In this document: in pieces, positions 7,258 to 14,657 of the stretch
Layout of the letters: each line of letters starts with the position of its first letter
Position numbering within the stretch: the stretch's first letter is position 1
NCBI GenBank assembly: GCA_023414355.1
Contig: JAEZOB010000013.1
Coordinates: 1 to 31,585, forward strand
Direction of reading: 5' to 3'
DNA: 31,585 nt
From: Bacillota bacterium
GTDB lineage: Bacteria > Bacillota > Clostridia > Lachnospirales > Lachnospiraceae
Program-made: the position numbers and the translations under genes
Notes under the pieces: generated by a model
What the model saw: only the letters and a program-made list of their open reading frames with translations
What the model was told of the DNA's origin: nothing
Databases searched by the model: none

Positions 7258-7284
7258 GAGCTACAGGAAAGAGTAGTTCGTATA
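7258..7284 (+). promoter_or_regulatory. Predicted alternative-sigma promoter of the 7381-14379 operon
   Basis: Plus strand: GAGCTAC, 14 nt, CGTATA, the same box sequences as at 822-848. The first gene starts 97 nt downstream. It would drive the amino-acid transporter, ATPase and STAS genes, and perhaps the downstream peptide and radical SAM genes if transcription continues past the hairpin at 11343. Confidence 0.7.
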
Positions 7285-7380
7285 AGTAGAATAGAATATG
7301 GATCATTCCTTTTACAGCAAATTGTACTGCTGTAGTATGGTTGGAAAGAATCCAAGTTTTAACGAATGAGGAGGAAGCTC

Positions 7381-9729
7381 GTGAAAAAGTTTTTTGCAGG
7401 GATAATAACCACCCTGGTTTTATGTATTATGCTTATTGCTTATGGATTAAGCAGCGACAAGGTGTTAAGTGATGATGTGAAGGCAGCTTCACTTAAGCTA
7501 GCTACAGTGGAGGATATGAAAGACAAACGAATCGGTCTACTTTTGGGGTCAGTGCATGATACCTATGTAGCAGAGCATTATCCAGATGCGACAGTAGTTC
7601 AATTTAAGAACCCTCCGGATTTGATTGTTGCTTTGAAAGCAAAGAAAATTGATGTAGCTATCTACACCTATGAAACCTTGGTAGAGATACTTAAGACAGA
7701 TGACAGTATGGATTTTCTTGGAGAAAGTCTGTTTGATGTCAGTATAGGCACCGGTTTTAATAAGAATAACCCGGAGCTTAAGAATGAGTTTAATCGCTTT
7801 CTAGAAAAGATCAGAGGCAACGGAGTATACGAGGATATGGCAAACCGTTGGATGAAGGGCGGCTCCCATGAGATGCCTGTGATAGAGAATAAGGAAGACA
7901 ACGGGACGATTGTGGTTGGAATTGTCAGTGACAAAGGATTACCCTTTGCAATTGTGGAGAAGGATAAGCTGGTCGGCTATGATGTGGAGCTGACAGAGCG
8001 TTTTGCCGCAGAACTCGGTAAAAAATTAATATTCTCAGATATGGATTTCAGCAGCCTGATTCCGGCAGTTGCTACCAACAAGATTGATATGATTACCAGT
8101 ACGCTGATGATTACCGAGGAGAGAAAGAAACAGATAGATTTTTCGGATTCCTATTATGAGCTTGGGGCCGGGGTTGTGGCTCTGAAGGAGAACCTTGCGA
8201 AGTATCAGGGTGCGAGTTCAGAGAGACAGCATAAATTTTCCACTGCTGAAGATATCATGGATAAGAGGATCGGTGTTCTGCTCGGCTCCATCCATGATGA
8301 GTATGCTACAAAGAATTACCCTGAGGCAGAAGTGGTACAGTATAAAGCGGCAGCAGACGTGTTGGTGGCCTTAAAATCAAAAAAGATCGATGCAGCGATC
8401 TATAATCGGGAAGCAATGACGGAGATTTTAAAAACAGATGACAGTTTGGCTTTTCTGGAAAAGGATCTGTATGAAAATCCGATCGGAATGGGATTCAACA
8501 AGAATAATACACAGCTTCAGGAGGAGTTTAATATTTTCTTAGCAAAGATCAAAGATAACGGCGTGTATGATGACATGATCAAGAGATGGATGGTTGATGG
8601 GACACAGACCATGCCGGTGATCAAAAATAAAGAAGATAACGGGAACCTCGTGGTCGGAATTGTGAGTGATAAAGGGTTGCCGTTTACCATAGTAAAGAAC
8701 GGGGAATTCATTGGTTTTGATGCTGAGATGGCAGAACGCTTTGCAGCTGAATACGGCAGAAAGCTCGTATTCTCGGATATGGAGTTTGGAAGTCTGATTG
8801 CAGCAGTAGCTACGAACAAGATCGATATGATCACCAGTACACTGATGATTACGCCGGAGAGAAAAGAGAAGATTAATTTCTCTGAACCCTACTATCAGGT
8901 AGGTGCCGGGCTTGTCGTTCTGAAAGAGAACCTTGCCATAGAGGGGCAGACAGAGGAAGCTGTTCAGGACAAGCCCTCCATGATCAAAAGCATCGGGGAC
9001 AGCTTTTACAATAATATCATATATGAGAGCAGATATAAGCTGATACTGGATGGGTTAAAGGTCACTATGATCATAGCTGTCTTCACAGTGATTTTTGGGA
9101 CAATCCTTGGAATGCTGATTTGTTATATAAGAATGTCGGGAAATCCTATATTATGTAATATTGCGAAGGGTTATATCGCTATTTTGCGTGGTACACCGGT
9201 ACTTGTATTCCTAATGATCATTTACTATGTTGTGTTTGCATCGGTAAATATCAATCCGATGATTGTTGCTGTGATCGCCTTCGGTATGAATTTTGCGGCC
9301 TATGCCTCTGAGATGTTCCGTTCAGCCATCTTAAGTATTGACAAGGGGCAGAGAGAAGCAGGAATTGCCGGAGGCTTTACGAAGACACAGACCTTTCTAC
9401 ATATTATTTTACCGCAGGCAGTAAAACAGGTACTTCCGGTGTATAAGGGAGAAATTATTTCACTGATCAAATCCACCTCTATCGTAGGATATATAGCCGT
9501 ACAGGACTTGACAAAGGCAAGTGATATCATCAGAAGCCGTACCTTTGATGCCTTCTTTCCTCTCATCATGGTGGCAGTATTATACTTCCTGATCTCCTGG
9601 ATTTTCATCCTCCTTCTCGATTATATCGGACGGGAGTTAGATCCCAGGATGAGAGCAAAAACGAGAAACAGGCATAAGCTAAAGGGAGTTAAGACAGAGA
9701 GAAATATAGACAGAGAGAAGCCTAGGTAG
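7381..9729 (+). CDS. Polar amino-acid ABC transporter: two tandem substrate-binding domains fused to the permease
   Basis: A 782-residue fusion. A signal/anchor segment (about 4-24) is followed by two repeats of about 240 residues that share most of their sequence (RIG(L/V)LLGS(V/I)HD, VVGIVSDKGLPF, KIDMITSTLMIT, then LA), each a SBP_bac_3-type periplasmic-binding unit. From about 550 there is a HisM/GlnP-type permease with five TM helices and the EAGIAGGFT...ILPQAVK coupling loop. The permease imports amino acids with the ATPase encoded at 9849. I chose GTG at 7381 because the ribosome site GAGGAGGAAGCTC lies directly before it; the in-frame ATG at 7366 has no site. The binding-domain duplication is internal and already diverged. 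Confidence 0.88.
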   Translation: MKKFFAGIITTLVLCIMLIAYGLSSDKVLSDDVKAASLKLATVEDMKDKRIGLLLGSVHDTYVAEHYPDATVVQFKNPPDLIVALKAKKIDVAIYTYETLVEILKTDDSMDFLGESLFDVSIGTGFNKNNPELKNEFNRFLEKIRGNGVYEDMANRWMKGGSHEMPVIENKEDNGTIVVGIVSDKGLPFAIVEKDKLVGYDVELTERFAAELGKKLIFSDMDFSSLIPAVATNKIDMITSTLMITEERKKQIDFSDSYYELGAGVVALKENLAKYQGASSERQHKFSTAEDIMDKRIGVLLGSIHDEYATKNYPEAEVVQYKAAADVLVALKSKKIDAAIYNREAMTEILKTDDSLAFLEKDLYENPIGMGFNKNNTQLQEEFNIFLAKIKDNGVYDDMIKRWMVDGTQTMPVIKNKEDNGNLVVGIVSDKGLPFTIVKNGEFIGFDAEMAERFAAEYGRKLVFSDMEFGSLIAAVATNKIDMITSTLMITPERKEKINFSEPYYQVGAGLVVLKENLAIEGQTEEAVQDKPSMIKSIGDSFYNNIIYESRYKLILDGLKVTMIIAVFTVIFGTILGMLICYIRMSGNPILCNIAKGYIAILRGTPVLVFLMIIYYVVFASVNINPMIVAVIAFGMNFAAYASEMFRSAILSIDKGQREAGIAGGFTKTQTFLHIILPQAVKQVLPVYKGEIISLIKSTSIVGYIAVQDLTKASDIIRSRTFDAFFPLIMVAVLYFLISWIFILLLDYIGRELDPRMRAKTRNRHKLKGVKTERNIDREKPR

Positions 9730-9778
9730 CGAGAAGCCTAGGTAACGAGAAGCTTAAGTAGAGATACACTTAGGTAGA
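9715..9778 (+). repeat. Four 16-bp tandem repeats across the transporter stop codon
   Basis: Units GAGAAGCCTAGGTAGC, GAGAAGCCTAGGTAAC, GAGAAGCTTAAGTAGA and GATACACTTAGGTAGA follow one another; the first contains the TAG stop of the transporter gene. The period is 16 bp, so the reading frame changes in each unit. It looks like slippage-type expansion; a regulatory role is possible but unsupported. Confidence 0.7.
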
Positions 9779-9848
9779 AAGAAGTAGAGGACATACGGGC
9801 GTTTTGGCTAACCTGTATCATAAAATAGAATGCGGAGAGAAACAGAAG

Positions 9849-10922
9849 ATGATCAGCATATCACATTTATCGAAGAATTTCGGTAATCTTGAGGTAATTA
9901 AGGATGCCAGCTGTGAGATTAGAAAAGGAGAGGTTATATCCATCATAGGACCGTCAGGAACAGGGAAAAGTACATTTTTAAGATGTCTGAACCTCTTAGA
10001 AACACCCAGCGGCGGCAGTATCATAATTGATGGGATGGATATCCTTGCTAAGGGAGCAGAGGTTCCTAAGCTGAGGCAGAAAATGGGCATGGTATTTCAG
10101 AACTTTAATCTGTATGCCCATCTTTCGGTGCTCGATAATCTTACCCTCGGACCAATGAAACTGCTTGGAAAAAAGAAAGAAGACGCCAGAGAAAGAGGGA
10201 TGGAATTACTTAGAATGGTGGGCCTTGAAATGAAGGCGGACAGCTTCCCGGATGAGCTTTCCGGCGGACAAAAGCAAAGAGTCGCAATTGCCAGGTGCCT
10301 TGCGATGGAGCCTGAAATTCTGCTCTTTGATGAGCCGACCTCGGCGCTTGATCCAACCATGGTGAGCGAGGTACTGTCGGTGATTCGAAGGCTTGCGAAA
10401 GAGGGCATGACGATGGCGATTGTCACCCATGAGATGGAATTTGCTAAGAATGTTTCCAGCCGGGTATTTTATATGGACGAAGGTGTGATCTATGAAGAAG
10501 GGTCACCTGAACAGATCTTTGAGCATCCGCAGAAGGAAAGAACAAGAGTATTTATCAATAGAATCAGAAGCTTTCAATATGAAATCAACAACAAAAGTTT
10601 TGATTTTTATGGTATGACAGGAGAAATCAAAAACTTCTGCGAGAAGTATCTGCCACCAAAAGCAGTGCAGAAGATCCTTCTGCTGACAGAGGAGCTGGTG
10701 GAGCTATACAAGCTGCCGATGGAGCTGGGCTTAAGCTATTATGAAAAATCGGATCAACTGGTTTTAACCCTCAGTAGTTCCAAGTCACTTAACGGCTCTC
10801 TGTTAACTCAGTCGGGAATGGATGAGATCAGTCGTGCAATTATTCATAGCATTGCTGAAAACATACGTGAGGAACATAAGGAACAAAAACATATAATTTC
10901 TATGGATATCAAAAAACCATAG
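9849..10922 (+). CDS. Amino-acid ABC transporter ATPase with a C-terminal extension
   Basis: A 357-residue protein. Residues 1-240 are a GlnQ/HisP-type ATPase: Walker A GPSGTGKST (34-42), Q-loop FQNFN, signature LSGGQKQR (137-144), Walker B EILLFDEPTSALD and H-loop VTHE. It pairs with the permease fusion just upstream. About 115 residues follow the normal end; the stretch FDFYGMTGEIKNFCEKYL...KILLLTEELVE resembles the N-terminal helices of RsbW-type GHKL domains, but no ATP-binding boxes are visible. I prefer ATG 9849 (GGAG 11 nt upstream) to the TTG at 9804, because the ATPase fold begins at MISISHLSKNFG. The extension is uncommon for this family and may link transport to the partner switch. 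Confidence 0.88.
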   Translation: MISISHLSKNFGNLEVIKDASCEIRKGEVISIIGPSGTGKSTFLRCLNLLETPSGGSIIIDGMDILAKGAEVPKLRQKMGMVFQNFNLYAHLSVLDNLTLGPMKLLGKKKEDARERGMELLRMVGLEMKADSFPDELSGGQKQRVAIARCLAMEPEILLFDEPTSALDPTMVSEVLSVIRRLAKEGMTMAIVTHEMEFAKNVSSRVFYMDEGVIYEEGSPEQIFEHPQKERTRVFINRIRSFQYEINNKSFDFYGMTGEIKNFCEKYLPPKAVQKILLLTEELVELYKLPMELGLSYYEKSDQLVLTLSSSKSLNGSLLTQSGMDEISRAIIHSIAENIREEHKEQKHIISMDIKKP

Positions 10923-10984
10923 AAAAAAGCTTTTACGGTACAGGAAATTTGAATAATAAATTAACAGGAGAATGGAGATAAGGT

Positions 10985-11287
10985 ATGGATATCATTAAGA
11001 CGAAGGATGAGAATAGGATTACCCTGGCACTTTCAGGCAGGTTAGATACTGTGACAAGCAGTAAGTTGGGGGAAGAGCTTGCTTTAATATTTGAAGAGGA
11101 TGGAATTGAGCTCGTATTTGATTTTGAGGCACTGGATTATATCAGCAGTGCCGGTCTCAGAGTACTTCTGACAGCTCAGAAGAAGATCAATGCGCTTGCT
11201 ACTACGATGAAAATCATTAATGCGAATGAGAATGTAAAAGAAGTATTTGATGTAACGGGCTTTTCTGGGATATTGACGATTGTGTAA
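10985..11287 (+). CDS. STAS-domain anti-sigma factor antagonist (SpoIIAA/RsbV-like)
   Basis: A 100-residue single STAS domain. The phosphorylation segment LDYISSAGLRVLL (50-62) matches the DSSGL region of SpoIIAA/RsbV; S55 aligns with the phosphorylated serine. Unphosphorylated antagonists bind the kinase and free the sigma factor, and SpoIIE-type phosphatases reset them. The kinase (6176) and phosphatase (2158) are in the neighbouring operon, so the three parts of one switch are divided between two transcripts that share a promoter motif. Ribosome site GGAGATAAGGT precedes the ATG. Confidence 0.9.
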   Translation: MDIIKTKDENRITLALSGRLDTVTSSKLGEELALIFEEDGIELVFDFEALDYISSAGLRVLLTAQKKINALATTMKIINANENVKEVFDVTGFSGILTIV

Positions 11288-11342
11288 GGGTCATAGAAGG
11301 GCCAATCCTCAGACGGACAAAGCCTGATAAACACAGGCGTCG

Positions 11343-11366
11343 AAGGTGTCAGTAGGCTGACACTTT
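11343..11366 (+). terminator. Hairpin between the STAS gene and the peptide genes
   Basis: A 10-bp stem AAGGTGTCAG / CTGACACTTT with a TAGG loop (one G-U pair). No clear T-run follows, so it may reduce or process the transcript rather than stop it fully. No copy of the GAGCTAC promoter motif follows, so the downstream peptide genes either rely on read-through or use an unseen promoter. Confidence 0.45.
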
Positions 11367-11395
11367 CAAACAAGAACCTGGAATGGAGATGAAGA

Positions 11396-11656
11396 ATGTT
11401 TGATTTTATAAAGTACGATTTTTCCAAGGAATCAAGCTTTAAAGATGCCCTTTTTAAGACCATGATCAAAATATTTGAAAAATCACAAAGGCATATCATT
11501 GAGCTGTCGGATGATGAGCTGGATCTGGTTGATGCCGCAGGAGGGTATACAGATACTGAGAATTGTCCTTATGCAGAACGGCGATGTAAGGATTGTGAGT
11601 ATTATGAAAGGATGGAGCAAAAATTAGGCTGCGCCAGAGGATATTATAAATTATAG
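11396..11656 (+). CDS. Double-glycine leader peptide with four-Cys core (second copy)
   Basis: An 86-residue peptide with a long leader ending LSDDELDLVDAAGG (GG at 49-50), two residues longer than the usual E-L-x-x-V-x-GG ending. The core has C57, C64, C67 and C79: CP-x5-R-C-K-D-C-x11-C-A-R-G. The product of 937-1158 has the same order CP...CK[N/D]C...C. Ribosome site GGAG precedes the ATG. It lies between the STAS gene and the Nif11-type peptide genes, so it may share the radical SAM maturase at 13018, but its leader is not of the Nif11 type. Confidence 0.72.
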   Translation: MFDFIKYDFSKESSFKDALFKTMIKIFEKSQRHIIELSDDELDLVDAAGGYTDTENCPYAERRCKDCEYYERMEQKLGCARGYYKL

Positions 11657-11695
11657 TTCATTAGGGATAAAACACAGTAAGATGAAATAAAAAGA

Positions 11696-11710
11696 TCTGC
11701 CATAGGCAGA
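11696..11710 (+). other. Small hairpin just upstream of the first Nif11-type peptide gene
   Basis: TCTGCC-ATA-GGCAGA, a 6-bp stem with a 3-nt loop, ends about 20 nt before the ATG at 11731. It could protect or process the intercistronic RNA. No stronger claim is possible. Confidence 0.3.
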
Positions 11711-11730
11711 CTTGAAATGAGGAGATTCTT

Positions 11731-12069
11731 ATGAATGATAGTAACATCACAACGGAGCTTTTAGAACAATTAAAGAATATGAAGAATGCAGAAGAAATAC
11801 TAAATGTAGCAAGGGAACATGGGATTTCTGTTACAGAGGAGGAAGCAACAGGGCTTCTTAATAAGTATTGCATCACAGGTGAGATTTCCGATGAAGAACT
11901 GGAGAGTGTTGCCGGTGGAAGCAGCGGCGGACCTAAATGCTCTTGTGGTGGAGACTTGCATTATGAAAGAACTGATCGAACTCCCAAAGGGGAGAAGGTT
12001 CATGTATTCGTTTGTGATAGGTGTCTTTGTAACGTCTATCAAAGGTCAGTTTTATCAAATTTTGAATGA
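11731..12069 (+). CDS. Nif11-like leader peptide with zinc-ribbon-like core (1)
   Basis: A 112-residue RiPP-type precursor. Residues 1-60 form a Nif11-like leader (AEEILNVAREHGISVTEEEA) and end EISDEELESVAGG, GG at 62-63. The core begins SSGGPKCSCGG and contains C70, C72, C95, C98 and C100, i.e. CxCGG-x21-CDRCLC, which is laid out like a zinc ribbon. Two close paralogues follow at 12121 and 12661, and a radical SAM/SPASM enzyme at 13018. Nif11-type leaders are known from RiPP precursors, with leader recognition by the maturase and cleavage after GG. Which residues are modified cannot be told. Confidence 0.85.
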   Translation: MNDSNITTELLEQLKNMKNAEEILNVAREHGISVTEEEATGLLNKYCITGEISDEELESVAGGSSGGPKCSCGGDLHYERTDRTPKGEKVHVFVCDRCLCNVYQRSVLSNFE

Positions 12070-12120
12070 GTGATTTTAGACGTTTATTACATAGGTTAGA
12101 TTTAACTAAAAGGAGAGAAA

Positions 12121-12492
12121 ATGGATAATATTAGATTAACACCGGAGCTTATGGAACACTTAAAGAATGTGAAAACAGTAGAAGAATTAATGATGTTAGC
12201 CAGTGAGCATGGGATTTCCATAAATAAGGAGGAAGCAGCAGTATATTTTAATAAATATTGTGCTATAGGTGAGATATCAGACGATGAATTGGAGAGTGTT
12301 ACCGGTGGAGGCTGTACTGCTGCTGATCATAATTGCATTGACTATTGTGTTAAAGAGACGGTTATCTGTATATCGGGACAGCCATTGAAGTATAAGTATG
12401 TTTGCACTAGGTGCGGTCATAAGTTTATAAAAGAGTATGTCATAATAAATTCGTTGACTCCGAGTAAGGATCATGACCTTTTTGGTATGTGA
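12121..12492 (+). CDS. Nif11-like leader peptide with Cys-rich core (2)
   Basis: A 123-residue paralogue. The leader (residues 1-63) is strongly conserved with the 11731 and 12661 products and ends EISDDELESVTGG. The core is longer and has C65, C72, C76, C83, C95 and C98; only the second knuckle, YVCTRCGHKF, is shared with the third paralogue. The first CxCGG knuckle is lost, so if the fold is a zinc ribbon this copy has changed ligands. Strong ribosome site AAAGGAGAGAAA. A conserved leader with a diversified core is typical of precursor families served by one maturase. Confidence 0.85.
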   Translation: MDNIRLTPELMEHLKNVKTVEELMMLASEHGISINKEEAAVYFNKYCAIGEISDDELESVTGGGCTAADHNCIDYCVKETVICISGQPLKYKYVCTRCGHKFIKEYVIINSLTPSKDHDLFGM

Positions 12493-12524
12493 CACCATTA
12501 CCTGAAAGCAAGAAATAGTATAAG

Positions 12525-12570
12525 TATCTCTATAATACATAGGGCTAGCTTTGCAATATATGTAGAGATA
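12525..12570 (+). other. Inverted repeat in the gap between the second and third Nif11-type genes
   Basis: TATCTCTA and TAGAGATA are separated by 30 nt, in the 168-bp gap between the two peptide genes. It has no T-run and may be an RNA processing or attenuation structure. The gap also contains a 13-codon frame at 12602-12643 behind a GGAG, too short to call. Confidence 0.3.
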
Positions 12571-12660
12571 TTTACAGGTATATGTAAGAATGGAGATTTA
12601 TATGAAATGGGCTCTAGAGTTTAAAATACATAGACAAGGATAAAAGAGAAAAGGGAAAAA

Positions 12661-12990
12661 ATGGATAAAATTCAATTAACACCTGAGATTTTTGAACAAC
12701 TAATGCATGTGAAAAGTATAGAGGAATTATTAAAGGTAGCGAAGGAGAAGGGGATTTCTGTTACGGAGGAGCAAGCAGAAGATTTTTTTAAGAAGTATCT
12801 TGCCCCTGGTGAAATATCTGATGATGAACTTGATCATGTTACTGGCGGCGGGTGCTTTGATCCTAAATGTTTTTCATGTGGAGGAACTCTTGAATATATT
12901 GGATCTGCCCATAGTCCAGGAGGGAGCTCGATATATCACTATATTTGTACTAGGTGCGGTTCACGAACATCTGCAAATTTTAAGATGTGA
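12661..12990 (+). CDS. Nif11-like leader peptide with zinc-ribbon-like core (3)
   Basis: A 109-residue paralogue directly before the radical SAM gene. The leader ends EISDDELDHVTGG (GG at 62-63). The core begins GCFDPKCFSCGGTLEYIG and ends YICTRCGSRTSANFKM: C65, C70, C73, C96 and C99, i.e. CxxCGG-x22-CxxC, the most canonical zinc-ribbon spacing of the three. Ribosome site is only AAGGG. The stop is 27 nt from the radical SAM start, so the two are probably co-translated from one message. Confidence 0.85.
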   Translation: MDKIQLTPEIFEQLMHVKSIEELLKVAKEKGISVTEEQAEDFFKKYLAPGEISDDELDHVTGGGCFDPKCFSCGGTLEYIGSAHSPGGSSIYHYICTRCGSRTSANFKM

Positions 12991-13017
12991 GAATGCTAGG
13001 GGAAGGATATATTATTC

Positions 13018-14379
13018 ATGTATTATAGATTAAACTCTAATATTGCACTGAGAAGCTGGGTAAAAGTACCCTATGCATATTACAGCTATGGCTACAGGGA
13101 GGCGAAAGGTCTGAAACAGGAGGAGTACGAACTGCTTTCTCTTTGTGACGGTAATCATGAGCTTCCTAACAGTGAACTACTATTCCGCTTACTGGATCAG
13201 GGTTTGATCGCACGATGCGAAAAAGGCGATACCATATCAGAATGGCAGAAGCCTCGCTTCAGTACAAATCGCTATTTCCCGGCGGTGAATCTGGCTGTTA
13301 CCGGAAAATGTAATTATAATTGCAAGCATTGCTTTATGGCAAAAGATAGTAGTGCAATGACGGAGGAGTTTACCTTTGAGGAATGTGTCGGTTTGCTGGA
13401 TGATTTTATTAAGTGTGGGATACAGACGATTACACTTACCGGAGGGGAACCTTTGCTTCGCCATGATTTTGGCGAGCTTCTTGAGGAAATTGCAAGACGC
13501 AGGCTATATCTGGAGGATATCGGAACCAATGGAAGTCTGATCACAGAGGAGCTATTGGACAAGCTGATCGCTCTAAAACTTAGGCCTATGATAAAAATCA
13601 GTTTCGACGGAATTGGTCATCATGACTGGATGCGAGGGGTGGATGGAGCAGAAGAGAGAACAATTCGCGCTATTAAGCTGTGCAAAAGTAAAGGTTTTTA
13701 TGTAAAAGTACAGTCCTGTTTCCATCGTGATAATATGCATAGCTTATATGATACGGCTATGCGGATGAATTCTTTGTCCGTAGATGAGCTACGAATCATA
13801 CGAACAGCCGAATCGCCCAGATGGAAGGAAAATTGTGAGTCGGCTAATCTTACGGCACAGGAGTATTATGATGCCTGCCTGGAGCTTCTATCGAAGTACA
13901 AGGATGCCAAAGCGTCAATGGTTCTGGATATGTGGAGCTTTCTTACTTACTATCCACAGACAAATTCCTACCGTTTCCGTCCTCTGGAATGTGAATGCGA
14001 GGATCAATTCAAAGAAACCTTTCCCGTTTGCAGGGGAAACAGAGGACTTATTTTCATCGGATGTGACGGAGCAGTGGCTCCCTGCAATCAACTTTCAGGC
14101 GTTCTGCGGAATTTTGGTGATGATTGGGGTAATGTAAGACGAGAAGGGTTACAACAGCTGCTGCTGGATAGCGAGTATTTAAATCGTGTTACCTGTACAG
14201 TAGGGGAATTATTTGAGCGGAATACAACATGCGGCAGCTGCGAGTACCGTAAGCTCTGCCATGGAGGTTGCAGGGCAATTGGCTATGGTATCACCGGGGA
14301 TTATCTTGGTGAGGATTATATGAAGTGCGTCTTTTTCAAAGAAGGCTACATTGATAAGGTAAACTGTGTATTAGCTTAA
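13018..14379 (+). CDS. Radical SAM/SPASM peptide maturase
   Basis: A 453-residue enzyme. Residues 1-70 (EEYELLSLCDGNHELPNSEL, then LLDQGLIARC) look like a PqqD/winged-helix leader-recognition domain. The radical SAM motif is C98-x3-C102-x2-C105 (CNYNCKHC), followed by TLTGGEPLL. The C-terminal SPASM region carries many cysteines (VCRGNRGLIFIGCDGAVAPC, CGSCEYRKLCHGGC, MKC) for auxiliary FeS clusters. SPASM enzymes of this kind make thioether, C-C or related crosslinks or epimerise residues in leader-bearing peptides. The three Nif11-type precursors immediately upstream are the likely substrates. Ribosome site GGGGAAGGA. A terminator follows at 14410. The exact modification cannot be assigned from sequence. 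Confidence 0.9.
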   Translation: MYYRLNSNIALRSWVKVPYAYYSYGYREAKGLKQEEYELLSLCDGNHELPNSELLFRLLDQGLIARCEKGDTISEWQKPRFSTNRYFPAVNLAVTGKCNYNCKHCFMAKDSSAMTEEFTFEECVGLLDDFIKCGIQTITLTGGEPLLRHDFGELLEEIARRRLYLEDIGTNGSLITEELLDKLIALKLRPMIKISFDGIGHHDWMRGVDGAEERTIRAIKLCKSKGFYVKVQSCFHRDNMHSLYDTAMRMNSLSVDELRIIRTAESPRWKENCESANLTAQEYYDACLELLSKYKDAKASMVLDMWSFLTYYPQTNSYRFRPLECECEDQFKETFPVCRGNRGLIFIGCDGAVAPCNQLSGVLRNFGDDWGNVRREGLQQLLLDSEYLNRVTCTVGELFERNTTCGSCEYRKLCHGGCRAIGYGITGDYLGEDYMKCVFFKEGYIDKVNCVLA

Positions 14380-14409
14380 AAACTAAATCGTATAATATGA
14401 CCACATAAT

Positions 14410-14455
14410 AACAGACCTGGAGTGAGCAGAAAAATGCTTTAGCTCAGGTCTGTTT
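14410..14455 (+). terminator. Terminator after the radical SAM gene
   Basis: ACAGACCTG / CAGGTCTGT stem with a partly paired inner loop (GAGC...GCTTTAGCTC), followed by TTTGATTC. It closes the 7381-14379 transcript. The sequence from 14456 to 14657 holds no gene that I can recognise. Confidence 0.65.
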
Positions 14456-14657
14456 GATTCAATGTCTTTTGTAGCATCCGGCTCAAGCGATACAGTATCT
14501 CATATTTGGCGTAGGTTCAGTGCCCTTCAAGTTGGGTAATGCAAAGGTTGTCGAACCGCTACCGCCGAGATATCACTGACCAAGGCTTTGATATATCTAA
14601 GATACTTTAAGAATAATGAGCTGCATATAATGAATCAATCATATTAAGGAGCTCAAT

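Noticed and set aside
12602..12643. A 13-codon frame with GGAG upstream between two Nif11-type genes.
   Set aside because: Too short, no GG motif and no paralogue; such frames arise by chance.
14617..14644. A sixth copy of the GAGCTAC promoter motif before the S8 protease (GAGCTGC, 15 nt, CATATT).
   Set aside because: One mismatch in each box and a longer spacer than any of the five good copies; could be chance in an A/T-rich leader.
14456..14657. A T-box, riboswitch or small RNA in the gap before the S8 protease.
   Set aside because: No T-box sequence, specifier stem or known aptamer core could be found by eye.
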